NCBI RefSeq assembly: GCF_032854445.1
Contig: NC_088302.1
Span: 3,342,023 to 3,406,022, forward strand
Source: Liolophura sinensis
Taxonomy: Eukaryota > Mollusca > Polyplacophora > Chitonida > Chitonidae
DNA: 64,000 nucleotides
Direction of reading: 5' to 3'
Made by a program: the position numbers and the translations under genes
Part shown: in pieces, positions 1 through 12,316 of the stretch
How the letters are laid out: each line of letters starts with the position of its first letter
Numbering within the stretch: the first letter of the stretch is position 1
Notes under the pieces: model-generated
Seen by the model: the letters and a program-made list of their open reading frames with translations, nothing else
What the model was told of the DNA's origin: nothing
The model's database searches: none

Positions 1-140
1 AAGAAATGTTGGTTCTGTAGATAGGAAATGCATTGAATTCTTGTATAGCTAGACTTTTCCTGTAATAGACAAGTCCTCTGAAAAGTTAAGGCTTCATTTT
101 GACTCTAGAGTAACACTACTTGAGGTTTATGCCAAACTTA

Positions 141-272
141 TCAGACCATCCACATATTGCACAAAGGTAGCCAGCAGGAACTGGACTTGAACTCAGAGAA
201 ACCGTTTTGGTGGGATGCTCATGGGTTATTGCACTGTGCTAACGTGCTAACCCTCTTGCCCACGGGGGCCCC
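141..272 (-). mobile_element. V-SINE family 1, 3'-truncated copy
   Basis: Read on the minus strand it starts GGGGCCCCCGTGGGC, has an A-box-like segment with GGTTAGCACG, the B-box-like GAGTTCAAGTCCAG, and then loses similarity just after the tRNA-related region. It is the head of the same SINE seen complete at 11329-11586. It is diverged and lacks the V-domain and A-rich tail. Confidence 0.7.
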
Positions 273-1100
273 TATTTAGCCTTCATGATTTGTTTTTAAC
301 TTATTTAAGTTCAGCAAACATTAAAACCATTCTTCAGGACACTTTATAATTCACTTTTATAGTTTACAGTTGTATCCATGCCATTGATCTCTATGTGCGA
401 GCTGGTTGATCAGGTGTAGTTACCATTATGTAGTACATACACTTGCGTGGTAATTCTACCGTGTATTATTGCCTTGCATCATTATGTATCCCCTATAGTC
501 TTATTTGGGTCATTATGTAGTAGCGCTCAGAGCTTTGATATGAATCATTATGTGGGAGAGACGTGCTGATTTACCATTGCATGCGTTTATGAGGTGAGAA
601 AATGTCTGGAGGGTGGGGGGGGGGTGAGGAGGGGCAGATTGCTGTAGAGGGGAGTCAGCCCAGTATTCAGACATCAGAACACTCTACTTCAGGCTTGACC
701 AAAGTCAGCTCTCATATTTTCTGAATGGTTTAATCATTTCAGTAGTTGACCAGTTCACAATTCTATCTTTGCCCATATAGATAGGCATTTGGAAGATGTC
801 AGCCATGGCGAAGTAAATCTATGTTATGAGTTGGCAAGAACATTTAAGTGTAAATTGACTTCCAATCAATAATTTACACGTAACATCTAACATTATTGAT
901 GCAAAGATGATTGTCCTGAGTTGTCCATTGTCTATTCACATACAACTTTCTGTATATTTTTTGACTGTGACTTATATGGTGGTTTCAGTGTTATTTCAGT
1001 CATAGGCCTGATTAATGTATTGTGTTATAATTGCTGGAAATGCTGACATTGTTATAGTGCTGCTCCACCATAATAGTTGACAGCTGGCACAGTTAACAGT
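273..1100. other. Non-coding stretch, nothing recognised
   Basis: Contains several irregularly spaced CATTATGTA motifs between about 420 and 560, a short G-run near 615-625, and a perfect 9-bp inverted repeat (848-856 with 871-879, 14-nt loop). No exon or element is supported. Confidence 0.4.
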
Positions 1101-3637
1101 TGGCCTGAACCCTGGGTGAATCTTCCACATGATTTGACCTTCATGTAACCTTGAATGCTGGATTATTCTTCCACATCGCTTGACCTTCCCTTGAACCCTG
1201 GGTGAATCTTCCACATCATTTGACCTGGCCTGGAACCTGACCTAACCTTGAACACTGGTTGACCTTCCACATCACTTGACCAGGCCTTAATCCCTGGGTA
1301 AATCTTACACATCACCTGACCTGGCCTTGAACCCTGGGTAAATCTTACACATCACCTGACCTGGCCTTGAACCCTGGGTGAATTTTCCACATCACTTGAC
1401 CTGGCCCTGAACCCTGGGTGAACCGTCTACATCATTTGACCTGGCCCTGAACCCTTGGTGAGTCTTCCACATCACTTGACCTGGCCCTGAACCCTTGGTA
1501 AGTCTTCCACATCACTTGACCTGGCCCTGAACCCTTGGTGAGTCTTCCACATCACTTGACCTGGCCCTGAACCCTTGGTGAGTCTTCCACATCACTTGAC
1601 CTGGCCCTGAACCCTGGGTGAACCGTCTACATCATTTGACCTGGCCCTGAACCCTTGGTGAGTCTTCCACATCATTTGACCTGGCCCTGAACCCTGGGTG
1701 AATCGTCTACATCATTTGACCTGGCCCTGAACCCTGGGTGAACCGTCTACATCATTTGACCTGGCCCTGAACCCTTGGTGAGTCTTCCACATCACTTGAC
1801 CTGGCCCTGAACCCTGGGTGAACTGTCTACATCATTTGACCTGGCCCTGAACCCTTGGCGAGTCTTCCACATCATTTGACCTGGCACTGAACCCTTGGTG
1901 AGTCTTCCACATCATTTGACCTGGCCCTGAACCCTTGGTGAGTCTTCCACATCACTTGACCGGGCCCTGAACCCTTGGTGAGTCTTCCACATCACTTGAC
2001 CTGGCCGTGAACCCTGGGTGAACCGTCTACATCATTTGACCTGGCCCTGAACCCTTGGTGAGTCTTCCACATCACTTGACTTGGCCCTGAACCCTGAGTG
2101 AACCGTCTACATCATTTGACCTGGCCCTGAACCCTTGGTGAGTCTTCCACATCACTTGACCTGGCCCTGAACTCTGGGTGAACCGTCTACATCATTTGAC
2201 CTGGCCCTGAACCCTTGGTGAGTCTTCCACATCACTTGACCTGGCCCTGAACCCTGGGTGAACCGTCTACATCATTTGACGTGGCCCTGAACCCTGGGTG
2301 AACCGTCTACATCATTTGACCTGGCCCTGAACTCTTGGTGAGTCTTCCACATCACTTGACCTGGCCCTGAACCCTGGGTGAACCGTCTACATCACTTGAC
2401 CTGGCCCTGAACCCTGGGTGAACCGTCTACATCTTTTGACCTGGCCCTGAACCCTGGGTGAACCGTCTACATCATTTGACCTGGCCCTGAATCCTTGGTG
2501 AGCCTTCCACATCACTTGACCTGGCCCTGAACCCTGGGTGAACCGTCTACATCTACCTGAACTCTTGGTGAGTCTTCCACATCACTTGACCGGGCCCTGA
2601 ACCCTGGGTGAACCGTCTACATCACTTGACCTGGCCCTGAACCCTGGGTGAACCGTCTACATCTTTTGACCTGGCCCTGAACCCTGGGTGAACCGTCTAC
2701 ATCATTTGACCTGGCCCTGAATCCTTGGTGAGCCTTCCACATCACTTGACCTGGCCCTGAACCCTGGGTGAACCGTCTACATCATTTGACCTGGCCCTGA
2801 ACCCTTGGTGGGTCTTCCACATCACTTGACCTGGCCCTGAACCCTGGGTGAACCGTCTACATCATTTGACGTGGCCCTGAACCCTGGGTGAACCGTCTAC
2901 ATCATTTGACCTGGCCCTGAACTCTTGGTGAGTCTTCCACATCACTTGACCGGGCCCTGAACCCTGGGTGAACCGTCTACATCACTTGACCTGGCCCTGA
3001 ACCCTGGGTGAACCGTCTACATCTTTTGACCTGGCCCTGAACCCTGGGTGAACCGTCTACATCATTTGACCTGGCCCTGAATCCTTGGTGAGCCTTCCAC
3101 ATCACTTGACCTGGCCCTGAACCCTGGGTGAACCGTCTACATCTACCTGAACTCTTGGTGAGTCTTCCACATCACTTAACCGGGCCCTGAACCCTGGGTG
3201 AACCGTCTACATCACTTGACCTGGCCCTGAACCCTGGGTGAACCGTCTACATCTTTTGACCTGGCCCTGAACCCTGGGTGAACCGTTTACATCATTTGAC
3301 CTGGCCCTGAATCCTTGGTGAGCCTTCCACATCACTTGACCTGGCCCTGAACCCTGGGTGAACCGTCTACATCACTTGACCTGGCCCTGAACCCTTGGTG
3401 AGTCTTCCACATCATTTGACCTGGCCCTGAACCCTGGGTGAACCGTCTACATCATTTGACCTGGCCCTGAATCCTTGGTGAGCCTTCCACATCACTTGAC
3501 CTGGCCCTGAACCCTGGGTGAACCGTCTACATCATTTGACCTGGCCCTGAACCCTTGGTGAGTCTTCCACATCATTTGACCTGGCCCTGAACCCTTGGCG
3601 AGTCTTCCACATCACTTGACCTTGAATCTGGGTGAAT
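1101..3637. repeat. Minisatellite, 40-bp unit, about 63 copies
   Basis: The unit runs CTGGCCCTGAACCC, then TTGGTGAGTCTTCC or TGGGTGAACCGTCT, then ACATCACTTGAC. Two diverged unit types are interspersed along the array. The first copies (1101-1400) are degenerate. The centre is very uniform, with block duplications (see findings). A shortened 29-bp unit at about 2551 recurs at 3141. A 40-bp period gives no stable reading frame, so this is non-coding. Confidence 0.95.
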
Positions 3638-6164
3638 CATGATTATTTATTGGTACAATAGATGTATTATTGCATGGGTTATTTGTTTATTAACTGTTTT
3701 GTCCAAATACTGTTCTGAAGGAAAACGGCTAGTTTTAAGAATAAAAGTCTTCAATAGTGAGGTCAGATTAACGGGACAAAACTGAGTTATTCTATGTATT
3801 GACCAAAGCCATCTATACATTTGTGTGTGAACTGTTGAGGTTTCTTCTCACCAATTTGTGTATGACACGAGTTGATGTGTGCTGCTTATTAGGGTTAAGG
3901 TTATATACCATGTTCAAGCTGCTCCAGTGGCCATATCCAAGTGCTTTAAATCAATGACACGAGAACATTTTTCACTTCATTCACTTTTTGCGGTTCACAA
4001 GTAATACGATAAATTTCATGCTCAGAAGAATTCAACCATTTCTTCTTTGCTCGCAAACTTGTTTTTCAAGGAATACAATTTATGGCCCCTTGCTACCATT
4101 TTTTGTACGATTGTTTTTATCTGAACAGCTGCTTTGTGCTTCTGAACGTGGGACCTAGCATATCGTAGCAAGAGTAATGCAGTTTTGTTTGTTTTGTTTT
4201 TTCAATTGTTGAGATGAAATCATTCCTAAATTAAAGCCTTGTGTTTTGTGCATCCGTGAGTCTCTACAATTCCAGTGGAAGCACATATGCAGTTATACTT
4301 CAGCTTTGGAGACAAAGTGAAGTTCTCAGGAACAAAGTCCTCAAGGTTTTAATTTTGTCATCTCAATTTATAAAGATAAAAGCAATAATTAAGCTATTAA
4401 TTGACAGAATGGCTTTTTTTAAAATAGAGATTTCAAGGAAGAGATTTAAGGTAATATGGTGGAGAGGAAACATTGCATTACTTTCACTCCAAATCATTTA
4501 ATATGTACAATTTATTTTATTTGATGATTTATAATTACTGTTAATAATGACAGCTGTTTGATTCTTAGAATGTAACAGGTGGCAGAGTAAAAATGGCATG
4601 TACAGCTCCAGTGCAGGGGAAGTGAACAAAATAAATCAGTCATTGGCTGCTTGGTGCAACAGTTCTGTTTCTGGAAGTATCAGATCATGAATGCTGCCAA
4701 CGATATTAATGTATTGGTATGTAAACAATTGATCAAACAGTACTTTGGAGTTGTTGCCTCCTAATACAGGAATCGTGTTGCATTTTACGTTTGAGTAAAC
4801 CATTCATATCTGAGTTGGGTTTCTCAGTGAAAGAATAGCATTCAGTCAACAGGAATGTGCACAGAAGTGAGCCATTTCCTGTATGAAGAGTGCAGCTTCT
4901 TGACAGTATTGTTCTGTAAATTTGCGCTGCGTGATTCGCCCATCGAGACGTCTCACTCTAGCGGGAAACAATCCAATAACAGGAGCCTTTAATGAATGGT
5001 GCTGCTGTAAGCTAGGCTGGAATGGCTGGCTGTGGCTTTGAGGACTAGCTGCCAGACAGTCAGATAAGCGCTCGCTGTAATTGACATAATTTCTATTGCA
5101 TAAAACCATTTAGAAACTTCAACTGCCAAATTGCTGAAAGCTTTTCTGTGGCTTGTATTAAATGTGATGGTGTAATCCTCTTTGGTATGTCTACTTGAAA
5201 TTACGGCTTCATCAGACTCAGTGCAGACTGCATGGAGATAACATATATTGATGGAGAGTGATCATGCAGGTCAGCTTTCCCGGTAAATTCCCAGGTACAT
5301 AAGCCGAGGTGCATGATTCCTCGACTTAACGTTGTTTTATCACAAATAAATCCTCTTGGGATTTACTTCTCCTCTAGTATATGTGGCCTGTGCTTCTAAT
5401 ACAAACTACTGCATGTTGATACTATGTATAAACTGCTACTTGGTCTTAGATGAAGAATCACTCTTGAAAGATTGAAAGGCTGATGAAGGATTTTTGCTGG
5501 ATACTCATTCAAAATGTTGTCTTGATAAGACGGTATGCACTTACAAAGTCACAAATAAATAAATAATAGTAACGACAAGAGAGAACATCTTATGAGAACA
5601 GCCTGGGTATGTATAATGTCTAAATAATTGATGCCTTAGCTATATGGTTGTGGCCAATCACATCGCACCTGTGAGGTGTATATGTTCTTTTTCATTTCTT
5701 TAAAGCTTTATAATGTGATGGTCTTTCTCAATCAGCAAGATTGAAAATTGCGTGCACGGTTTAAGATTTGTTGTGTCAGTTAATTAGGTTACCTCAGATC
5801 TGCTGTTTATACTGGGAAAATGCAGATTTTCTGAACACATACATATGTTTTCAAGATCTCTGTAAGCATACATGTATACTGCTGAAGTGGTTGTGCACAA
5901 ACATGATATAGTTACTGTCACACAAGGTAAAACATGCAACCAAACATAATGACCAAAGATACATCTTGTCATGGAAAGCATATTTCAGGTACAATTAGAG
6001 CTCAAGGGCCCACAATTTACCTGTCCACAAATAAATTCTGGACAAATTTTCACAGCACGGGATGTAATACGCAGGTCATGCTACAATGAGTCAAATAAAT
6101 CACAGGTTTGATCTCAAACATTGGGTTAAGGTGAGTGGCGATTTCTGTAATTGTTCAAACTTTT
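3638..6164. other. Non-coding stretch, one weak exon candidate
   Basis: AT-rich and unique. The ORFs at 4241-4501 (+), 4846-5109 (-) and 5784-5981 (-) show no domain or biased composition. The only point of interest is an ATG-to-donor segment at 6086-6130, treated in the findings. Confidence 0.4.
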
Positions 6165-6330
6165 CACATGTTTGCAAGGTGGTTTTTCAAACATATTCTG
6201 AAGCCATTATTCTTTGTAGACTAGTAAAATTATACTTTTTGTGAAGCCCTGAAATTGGCCAATTGAAATGTGGTTTTGTCTCCAAAATAAATGTGCATAA
6301 ATTGCACTGAAAGTTGCATTCAAATAGGAA
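6165..6330 (+). repeat. Unclassified dispersed repeat D1, copy 1
   Basis: Shares an ordered series of blocks with 14829-14996 and, inverted, with 62813-62990: AACATATTCTGAAG, AAAATTATACTTTTTGTGAA, CTGAAATTGG, GTGGTTTTGTCTCC and CACTGAAAGTTGC. No tRNA-like boxes or terminal repeats are visible. The copies are diverged, so it is an old family. Confidence 0.7.
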
Positions 6331-7755
6331 AGCTGTATTCAGATTTAAAAAACACTGATTGGCCAAAGAATTAGTGAACCTATTTTCCTGTTTTTGACAC
6401 TAGTACATGTAGTTCACCCCAGTATACTATCCAAAACTTAGGTGTATTATAATACCAGTACCCTACCTGTAGGTAAAGAAAACCTTCAAACATCAGGACA
6501 CTGTACTTCATCAACATCTGATGTTTATTATGTAGTGTCCTAGATGAATCATTATGACATTCTAACTATAATTATTTTCAGCTTGTTTTTTGTTTTTTTT
6601 TTAGCTTCAGTGTTTTCTGTATGCACTTTACCAGTGATACATGCAGTAAACGTGCGATACTGAACGATATAACCACATAAGTAAGAACCGTCTCATATTA
6701 GGCTAATGGATTCTGCGAGCTGGTGATATTACATGACATTAGACTGATAACATGTGATCAGTGACAGACTGGCTGTCAACAGTCATCCTGGGAATGGAAT
6801 ATCCTCGATTTACTAACATCCTAACTTGATAATGTTTCAAGTGATATTGCATTGACAGAATTTTTGATTCCCATGCAGACTGCGACTTGGGAGTATTAAG
6901 GGAAGATAGATTGCATGATTGGCTTGTATCGCACCTCTGTGTGGGTTATGGGGATATTTGCATTGTCTGTATACGCAGTGTCTCAGCGACAAATATTCAG
7001 CTTCTGCTTTCGTTTTTTTTAGATTTTTGGTGATGGAAATCTATTAGTTTACAGGAACTAGAGACCAATTTGTATGTATGAGCTAGCTCTTTAATGGTAT
7101 GGTGTTTTTCACGTTATTGGCAAGATGATATTGGTGAGTTGTCGTCCGTGTGTACTGTATACGTGAGTAGGCACTTGATCACCATTAGACAGCTACGCTA
7201 CACATCTCTGCAACACTTATTTATGTTCTCCATGAATTAAACCAGCTCTTTTGGTTTCCCTATAACCACATATGGTACTTGTGCATTCTAGTGATGATCA
7301 AAGCAATTTAATATGCTTTTCTGTCTGAATTAACATTTAAGGGTGGGGGGAGTGTGTGGGGGAGGGGTTTTACAATGTACATGAGGCCTCTTTAACAGGA
7401 CAAATCAGCGTAGATTTTCAGGTCAGAAAGCATTTGGATTTCAGTGGCAGAAAGGCCTTTGCGAGAAAAATTGCTGTAATCTTGAGAGAGACAACATCGG
7501 ATTAATCACATATATTCATCGCTAAAGTATCCCACAGGAGGTTTAAGAAGCATAACTTTTTGTCTAAGTGATGTTGCATAACTGAGACATAGTAGTCCGA
7601 TTAAGTAAGCAAAATTGCACACATTGAGAAAGTCGAAAGTGCCGCCATATGTTATCAGTTTTGATCAGTCAGGCACGATGTACCCCTATAGGCCGACACA
7701 GCTGTTTCTGATTATGTCACCCGAAGCCTGGTTTGCCGTTTTGAACATTATGACA
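6331..7755. other. Non-coding stretch
   Basis: Unique AT-rich sequence with an interleaved pair of inverted repeats at 6488-6540 (see findings). No exon, element or tandem array was recognised. Confidence 0.4.
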
Positions 7756-8018
7756 GGGGCCTTTGTGGCTGAGGGGGTTAGCATGCCAGTTGTCAGCGCA
7801 GTGACGCAAGAGCCTCCAATCAATTCAAGTCCAGCTCATACTGGCTCCATCTATGGCCATACATGGGAAGGTCTGGCAGCAACCTGTTGATGGCCGTGGG
7901 TTTCGCTTGAGCTCTGCCAGGTTTCCTCCTGCCATAATGCTGGTCGTCGTCATCGTATGGATGAAATAGTCTTGAGTACAGCATAAACACCTTTCAAATA
8001 AATTAATAAATAAATCAA
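7756..8018 (+). mobile_element. V-SINE family 1, full length
   Basis: Starts GGGGCCTTTGTGGCTGAG, with a tRNA-like A box (TGGCTGAGGGGGTTAGC) and B box (TTCAAGTCCAGC). The V-domain contains CGTGGGTTTCG and GGTTTCCTCCTGCCATAATG. The conserved 3' block is TCTTGAGTACAGCATAAACA, followed by an AAATAAAT-rich tail. It is moderately diverged from the 11329-11586 copy. SINEs of this layout are transcribed by RNA polymerase III and mobilised by LINE enzymes. The 91-aa ORF overlapping it is not a gene. Confidence 0.9.
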
Positions 8019-10512
8019 ATTAATGATATATGTATTTCTGTGGGGTGTGAGTGACACAGCATGTCTGTAACCGTTAATTATGTCCATTTCCACCCTCTTC
8101 CTGAATAACTCTTCTTTTAGTATTGCTAGCTTAATACTGACTTTTCTGGCTATACTCATACAATCTAATGTTCACAAATGTGGGAGAGATGTGCCAAAAA
8201 CAAAAAAAAGACCAAATGTTAATGATTACATCTGTCAGTGACTTTATGACATGAGTGCTATGTTAGTGCCAAATCCACATAGCCTGGGTCCAGAACCCCT
8301 AGGCATTTGGTAAGGATTATGTGATTATTGAATCATAGGAATGATTGACTAATAATTGATGGAATCACCCTGGCTCTCAGGCAACACAGAGTATTGTACA
8401 TGATGAGCACTCAAGTCTTTGAGGACGGCTCCAACACGCATTTGGAAGGTTAAGTAACCTCTAAGAGAGATCCTGGTCACCATCAACACTGTAACAGTCT
8501 CAGGGAAGCCTCTAATTAATTTGGCCGCTGTATGCTCTGTAATAATATTTGATCAAGCTGAGAAATTCAGTTTGGATTGATTTTTCTGTTGTTTGATGTT
8601 GCTTCATTGAAATTCATCGCAAATTGGATCAGATTAGGGTTGAATGCTTCCTTGGGTTGTCCATTTCCGTTTCTGCGTCCCGCACCGCCAATGATTTGGT
8701 TAAACAGTCGTGAGTATTGGTGAGACCTACAAGACGAGCTGTCACCGTTAATGGTGGGTGATAAATGGCTTATTTGTCTCAGTGGTGACAGGATTGATGA
8801 GCTCTTCAGTGAAATGAGGTGAGAAGTATCAAGCACCTGTGCTCTTCTTGTCGTCATGTGCAATGAGGGATCAAGTCCTAAGACTTTGCTTTCTGACAGT
8901 CTTTCTGTGTTGCAGTAAATGTTCTAAACTTCTGCCAACTCTTAACAGGAATAGTTTTAATAAAGCCCAAAGTAGTGAAATAATTAGCAGTACCAATAAC
9001 TATCATTTTCTACGAAACTGGTGGCAGTCTATTAGGCTTCAGGTCCAATGCTATGTGTGAAACAACAAGTGAAAATGTCTAGCACCATCAAAAATTAACC
9101 TTTCTCTGCTGAACTGAGTCACAGTTTTCTTCATCCTGAAGATAGGCAACACCAATTATATTTTGTGTTTCATGAGCAAGCCGACCCTAAAATATCCAAG
9201 AGGAGAAAAAAGTTAAATTTCACCTTTTAATTTTGTCCGATCTTGATGTTTAAAGGATTTTCCTATCTTTAGGGCTTTCCAATCACATTAAAACATTTTG
9301 AATAGGGAAAATTGCTGCGACAGTCCACATTTCTCACAAAATAGCAGATTTTTTCAGTTTAATTCTTACATTAATCCCTCGTCCAGCATTGAACAAAGAT
9401 GAATTTAGCTTGTAAAGGAAAAATTTAAATTGTTGCCTTTATGCCAAAAATTAACATGCTCTCTTTTTAGTGTGATCCTTTCTTGCATTGCCTTTCTTAA
9501 GCTGCTGTCAACAGTGAAGCAAGAAATTAGAAAGGCTTAAGATTTAACAGAAGTGATACGTCCATTTCTCCCTGCCAATTAGAGAAGAGCCAGGGCTTTT
9601 TTATTAAGTGAGAAGTCATATATTAAGCAAATCCATATATGTACCTTCCTACGCAATGCTCTCAAGGTCTTTTCAGTCTGGTTTGTGTCGTCTCACAAGA
9701 GACTGGAACTAGAAATGATAATGACTTGTCTAATCAAATATCATGCTAACTTTCTGGCTGTCTCTATAATGAACAAGCTGTAATATCCTAACTTGGCATA
9801 TAACCAGATCACTGACGCAGTTTGACCTCCATGTAATCCTCCCAGTCATCTGTCAAAGTCTTGCATCTGATTGGTTGGTTTTTACTTTGGGGCTATTTAC
9901 ATATAGGTGACTTGTTGACCCTTTTTTTTGCATGAGAAGTATGTTTGTTTTCAATCTTTCATTCTAATGTCTCCAATTTGATGGTTGGTTTGTACTGCAT
10001 CAAAGGTTTCACTCAGAGTCTCCAATTTTTATCTCATTGTCTTCTGTTCTTGGAAGCAAACAAGCAAAATACTCCATGGTTCTACTCTCAGGAGGTGAAA
10101 AAAAAATATGACAGGACTTGAATCTGCAAGGAATTCCATTACCTAGATGGGCACAAACATATATGAGGTTAAAATGCAGTGCAACAGGTAGCTCAGCATT
10201 TGATATATGATTGATGAGATGTGGTCAGCAGACACTGCCAGTATATGCAGCTTGCAAGTTTTGTAGCTAAATTCGCTAAAAATTTTTGTTGGAAGTAAAG
10301 TGATTGAATAGAAAATTTACACCATTTAGTTGATGTCTTCATGCAAGCATACATTTCTGTGTAAATGTGTTCAGTTTATACCCTATGGAATTTACATGCA
10401 TGTATTACCTGGAACAGATACTTGGAAGTTTTGGTTTTGTTTTTAAAGTAGGATGCTTATTTAAGTTTTGTTCTTCAGCTTTTTCCAGGCTGTAAAGGTA
10501 GGCATATAGAGG
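8019..10512. other. Non-coding stretch
   Basis: Unique AT-rich sequence. The ORF at 8567-8863 (-) and the others here lack recognisable domains. No tandem array over 3 units and no SINE were found. Confidence 0.4.
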
Positions 10513-11328
10513 TTCTTGTAATGAGGACATGTCAGTGTGTATATGGTTATAATGAGGACATGCCAGTGTGTATATGGTTATAGTGAGGACATGCCAATGT
10601 GTATATGGTTATAGTGAGGACATGCCAATGTGTATGTGGTTATAATGAGGACATGCTAGTGTGTATGTGGTTATAATGAGGACATGCCAGTGTGTATGTG
10701 GTTATAATGAGGACATGCTATTGTGTATATGGTTATAGTGAGGACATGCCAATGTGTATGTGGTTATAATGAGGACATGCCAGTGTGTATGTGGTTATAA
10801 TGAGGACATGCCAGTGTGTATGTGGTTATAATGAGGACATGCCAGTGTGTATGTGGTTATAATGAGGACATGCTATTGTGTATATGGTTATAGTGAGGAC
10901 ATGCCAATGTGTATGTGGTTATAATGAGGACATGCTAGTGTGTATGTGGTTACAGTGAGGACATGCTAGTGTGTATATGGTTATAATGAGGACATGCCAG
11001 TGTGTATGTGGTTATAATGAGGACATGCCAGTGTGTATGTGGTTATAATGAGGACATGCCAGTGTGTATGTGGTTATAATGAGGACATGCTAATGTGTAT
11101 ATGGTTATAATGAGGACATGCTAATGTGTATATGGTTATAATGAGGACATGCCAGTGTGTATATGGTTATAATGAGGACATGCCAGTGTGTATATGGTTA
11201 TAATGAGGACATGCTAATGTGTATATGGTTATAATGAGGACATGTCAGTGTGTATGTGGTTATAATGAGGACATGCTAATGTGTATATGTTTATAATGAG
11301 GACATGCCAGTGTGTATATGGTTATAAT
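10513..11328. repeat. Minisatellite, 31-bp unit, left part of array
   Basis: The unit is GTTATAATGAGGACATG followed by CCAGTGTGTATATG. The array is nearly free of indels, with variation confined to a few positions (CC/CT/TC before AGTG, TATATG/TATGTG, ATAATG/ATAGTG). About 26 copies lie left of a SINE insertion. Confidence 0.95.
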
Positions 11329-11586
11329 TTATTTATTTATTTGATTGGTGTTTTACGCCGTAATATTTCACTTATACGACGGCGGCCAACATTATGGTGG
11401 GTGGAACCCGGGCACAGCCCGGGGGAAACCCACGACAACCCGCTGGTTGCTGTCAGACCTTCCCACTTACGGCCGGAGAGGAAGTCAGCATGAGCTGGAC
11501 TTGAACTCACAGCGACCGCATTGGTGAGAGGCTCCTGGGTCATTACGCTGCACTAGCGCGCTAACCAACTGAGCCACAGAGGCCCC
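11329..11586 (-). mobile_element. V-SINE family 1, full-length, least diverged copy, inside a minisatellite
   Basis: Minus-strand reading: head GGGGCCTCTGTGGCTCAG, then TTGGTTAGCGCGCTAG (A box), GTGAGTTCAAGTCCAGC (B box), the V-domain with CGTGGGTTTCCCCCGG, GTCGTATAAGTGAAATATT, ACGGCGTAAAACACC, and a tail of AAAT repeats. It interrupts the 31-bp array. A 15-bp target-site duplication GTATATGGTTATAAT lies on both sides (11314-11328 and 11587-11601). The intact boxes and perfect duplication suggest it is young. Confidence 0.96.
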
Positions 11587-12316
11587 GTATATGGTTATAA
11601 TGAGGACATGTCAGCATGTATATGGTTATAATGAGGACATGTCAGTGTGTATGTGGTTATGATGAGGACATATCAGCGTGTATATGGTTATAATGAGGAC
11701 ATGCTAATGTGTATATGGTTATGATGAGGACATGTCAGTGTGTATATGGTTATAGTGAGGACATGCTAGTGTGTATGTGGTTATAATGAGGACATGTCAG
11801 TGTGTATATGGTTATAGTGAGGACATGCTAGTGTGTATGTGGTTACAGTGAGGACATGCTAGTGTGTATATGGTTATAATGAGGACATGTCAGTGTGTAT
11901 ATGGTTATAGTGAGGACATGCTAGTGTGTATGTGGTTACAGTGAGGACATGCTAGTGTGTATATGGTTATGATGAGGACATGTCAGTGTGTGTATGGTTA
12001 TAGTGAGGACATGCTAGTGTGTATATGGTTATAGTGAGGACATGCCAGTGTGTATATGGTTATGATGAGGACATGTCAGTGTGTATGTGGTTATGATGAG
12101 GACATGTCAGTGTGTATATGGTTATAGTGAGGACATGCCAGCATGTATATGGTTATAATGAGGACATGCCATTGTGTATGTGGTTATAATGATGACATGC
12201 TAATGTGTATGCGGTTATGATGAGGACATGTCAGTGTGTATGTGGTTATAGTGAGGACATGCTAGTGTGTATATGGTTATAATGAGGACATGTCAGTGCG
12301 TATGTGGTTATAATGA
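11587..12316. repeat. Minisatellite, 31-bp unit, right part of array
   Basis: Continuation of the array after the SINE, about 23 copies, with the same unit and period. It carries more GATGAGG and AGTGAGG variants than the left half. The array ends at ATAATGACCC. Confidence 0.95.

Noticed and set aside
1101-3637. CRISPR-like array
   Set aside because: The 40-bp units are directly adjacent without unique spacers, and the genome is eukaryotic. It is a minisatellite.
8773-8818. Possible short exon ending AATGAG before GTGAGA
   Set aside because: It has a plausible acceptor and donor but only about 15 codons, no start, and no match to focadhesin or any family I recognise.
11329-11586. A functional tRNA gene in the SINE head
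   Set aside because: A and B boxes are present, but the sequence does not fold into a full cloverleaf with an anticodon arm and continues into the V-domain. It is SINE sequence.
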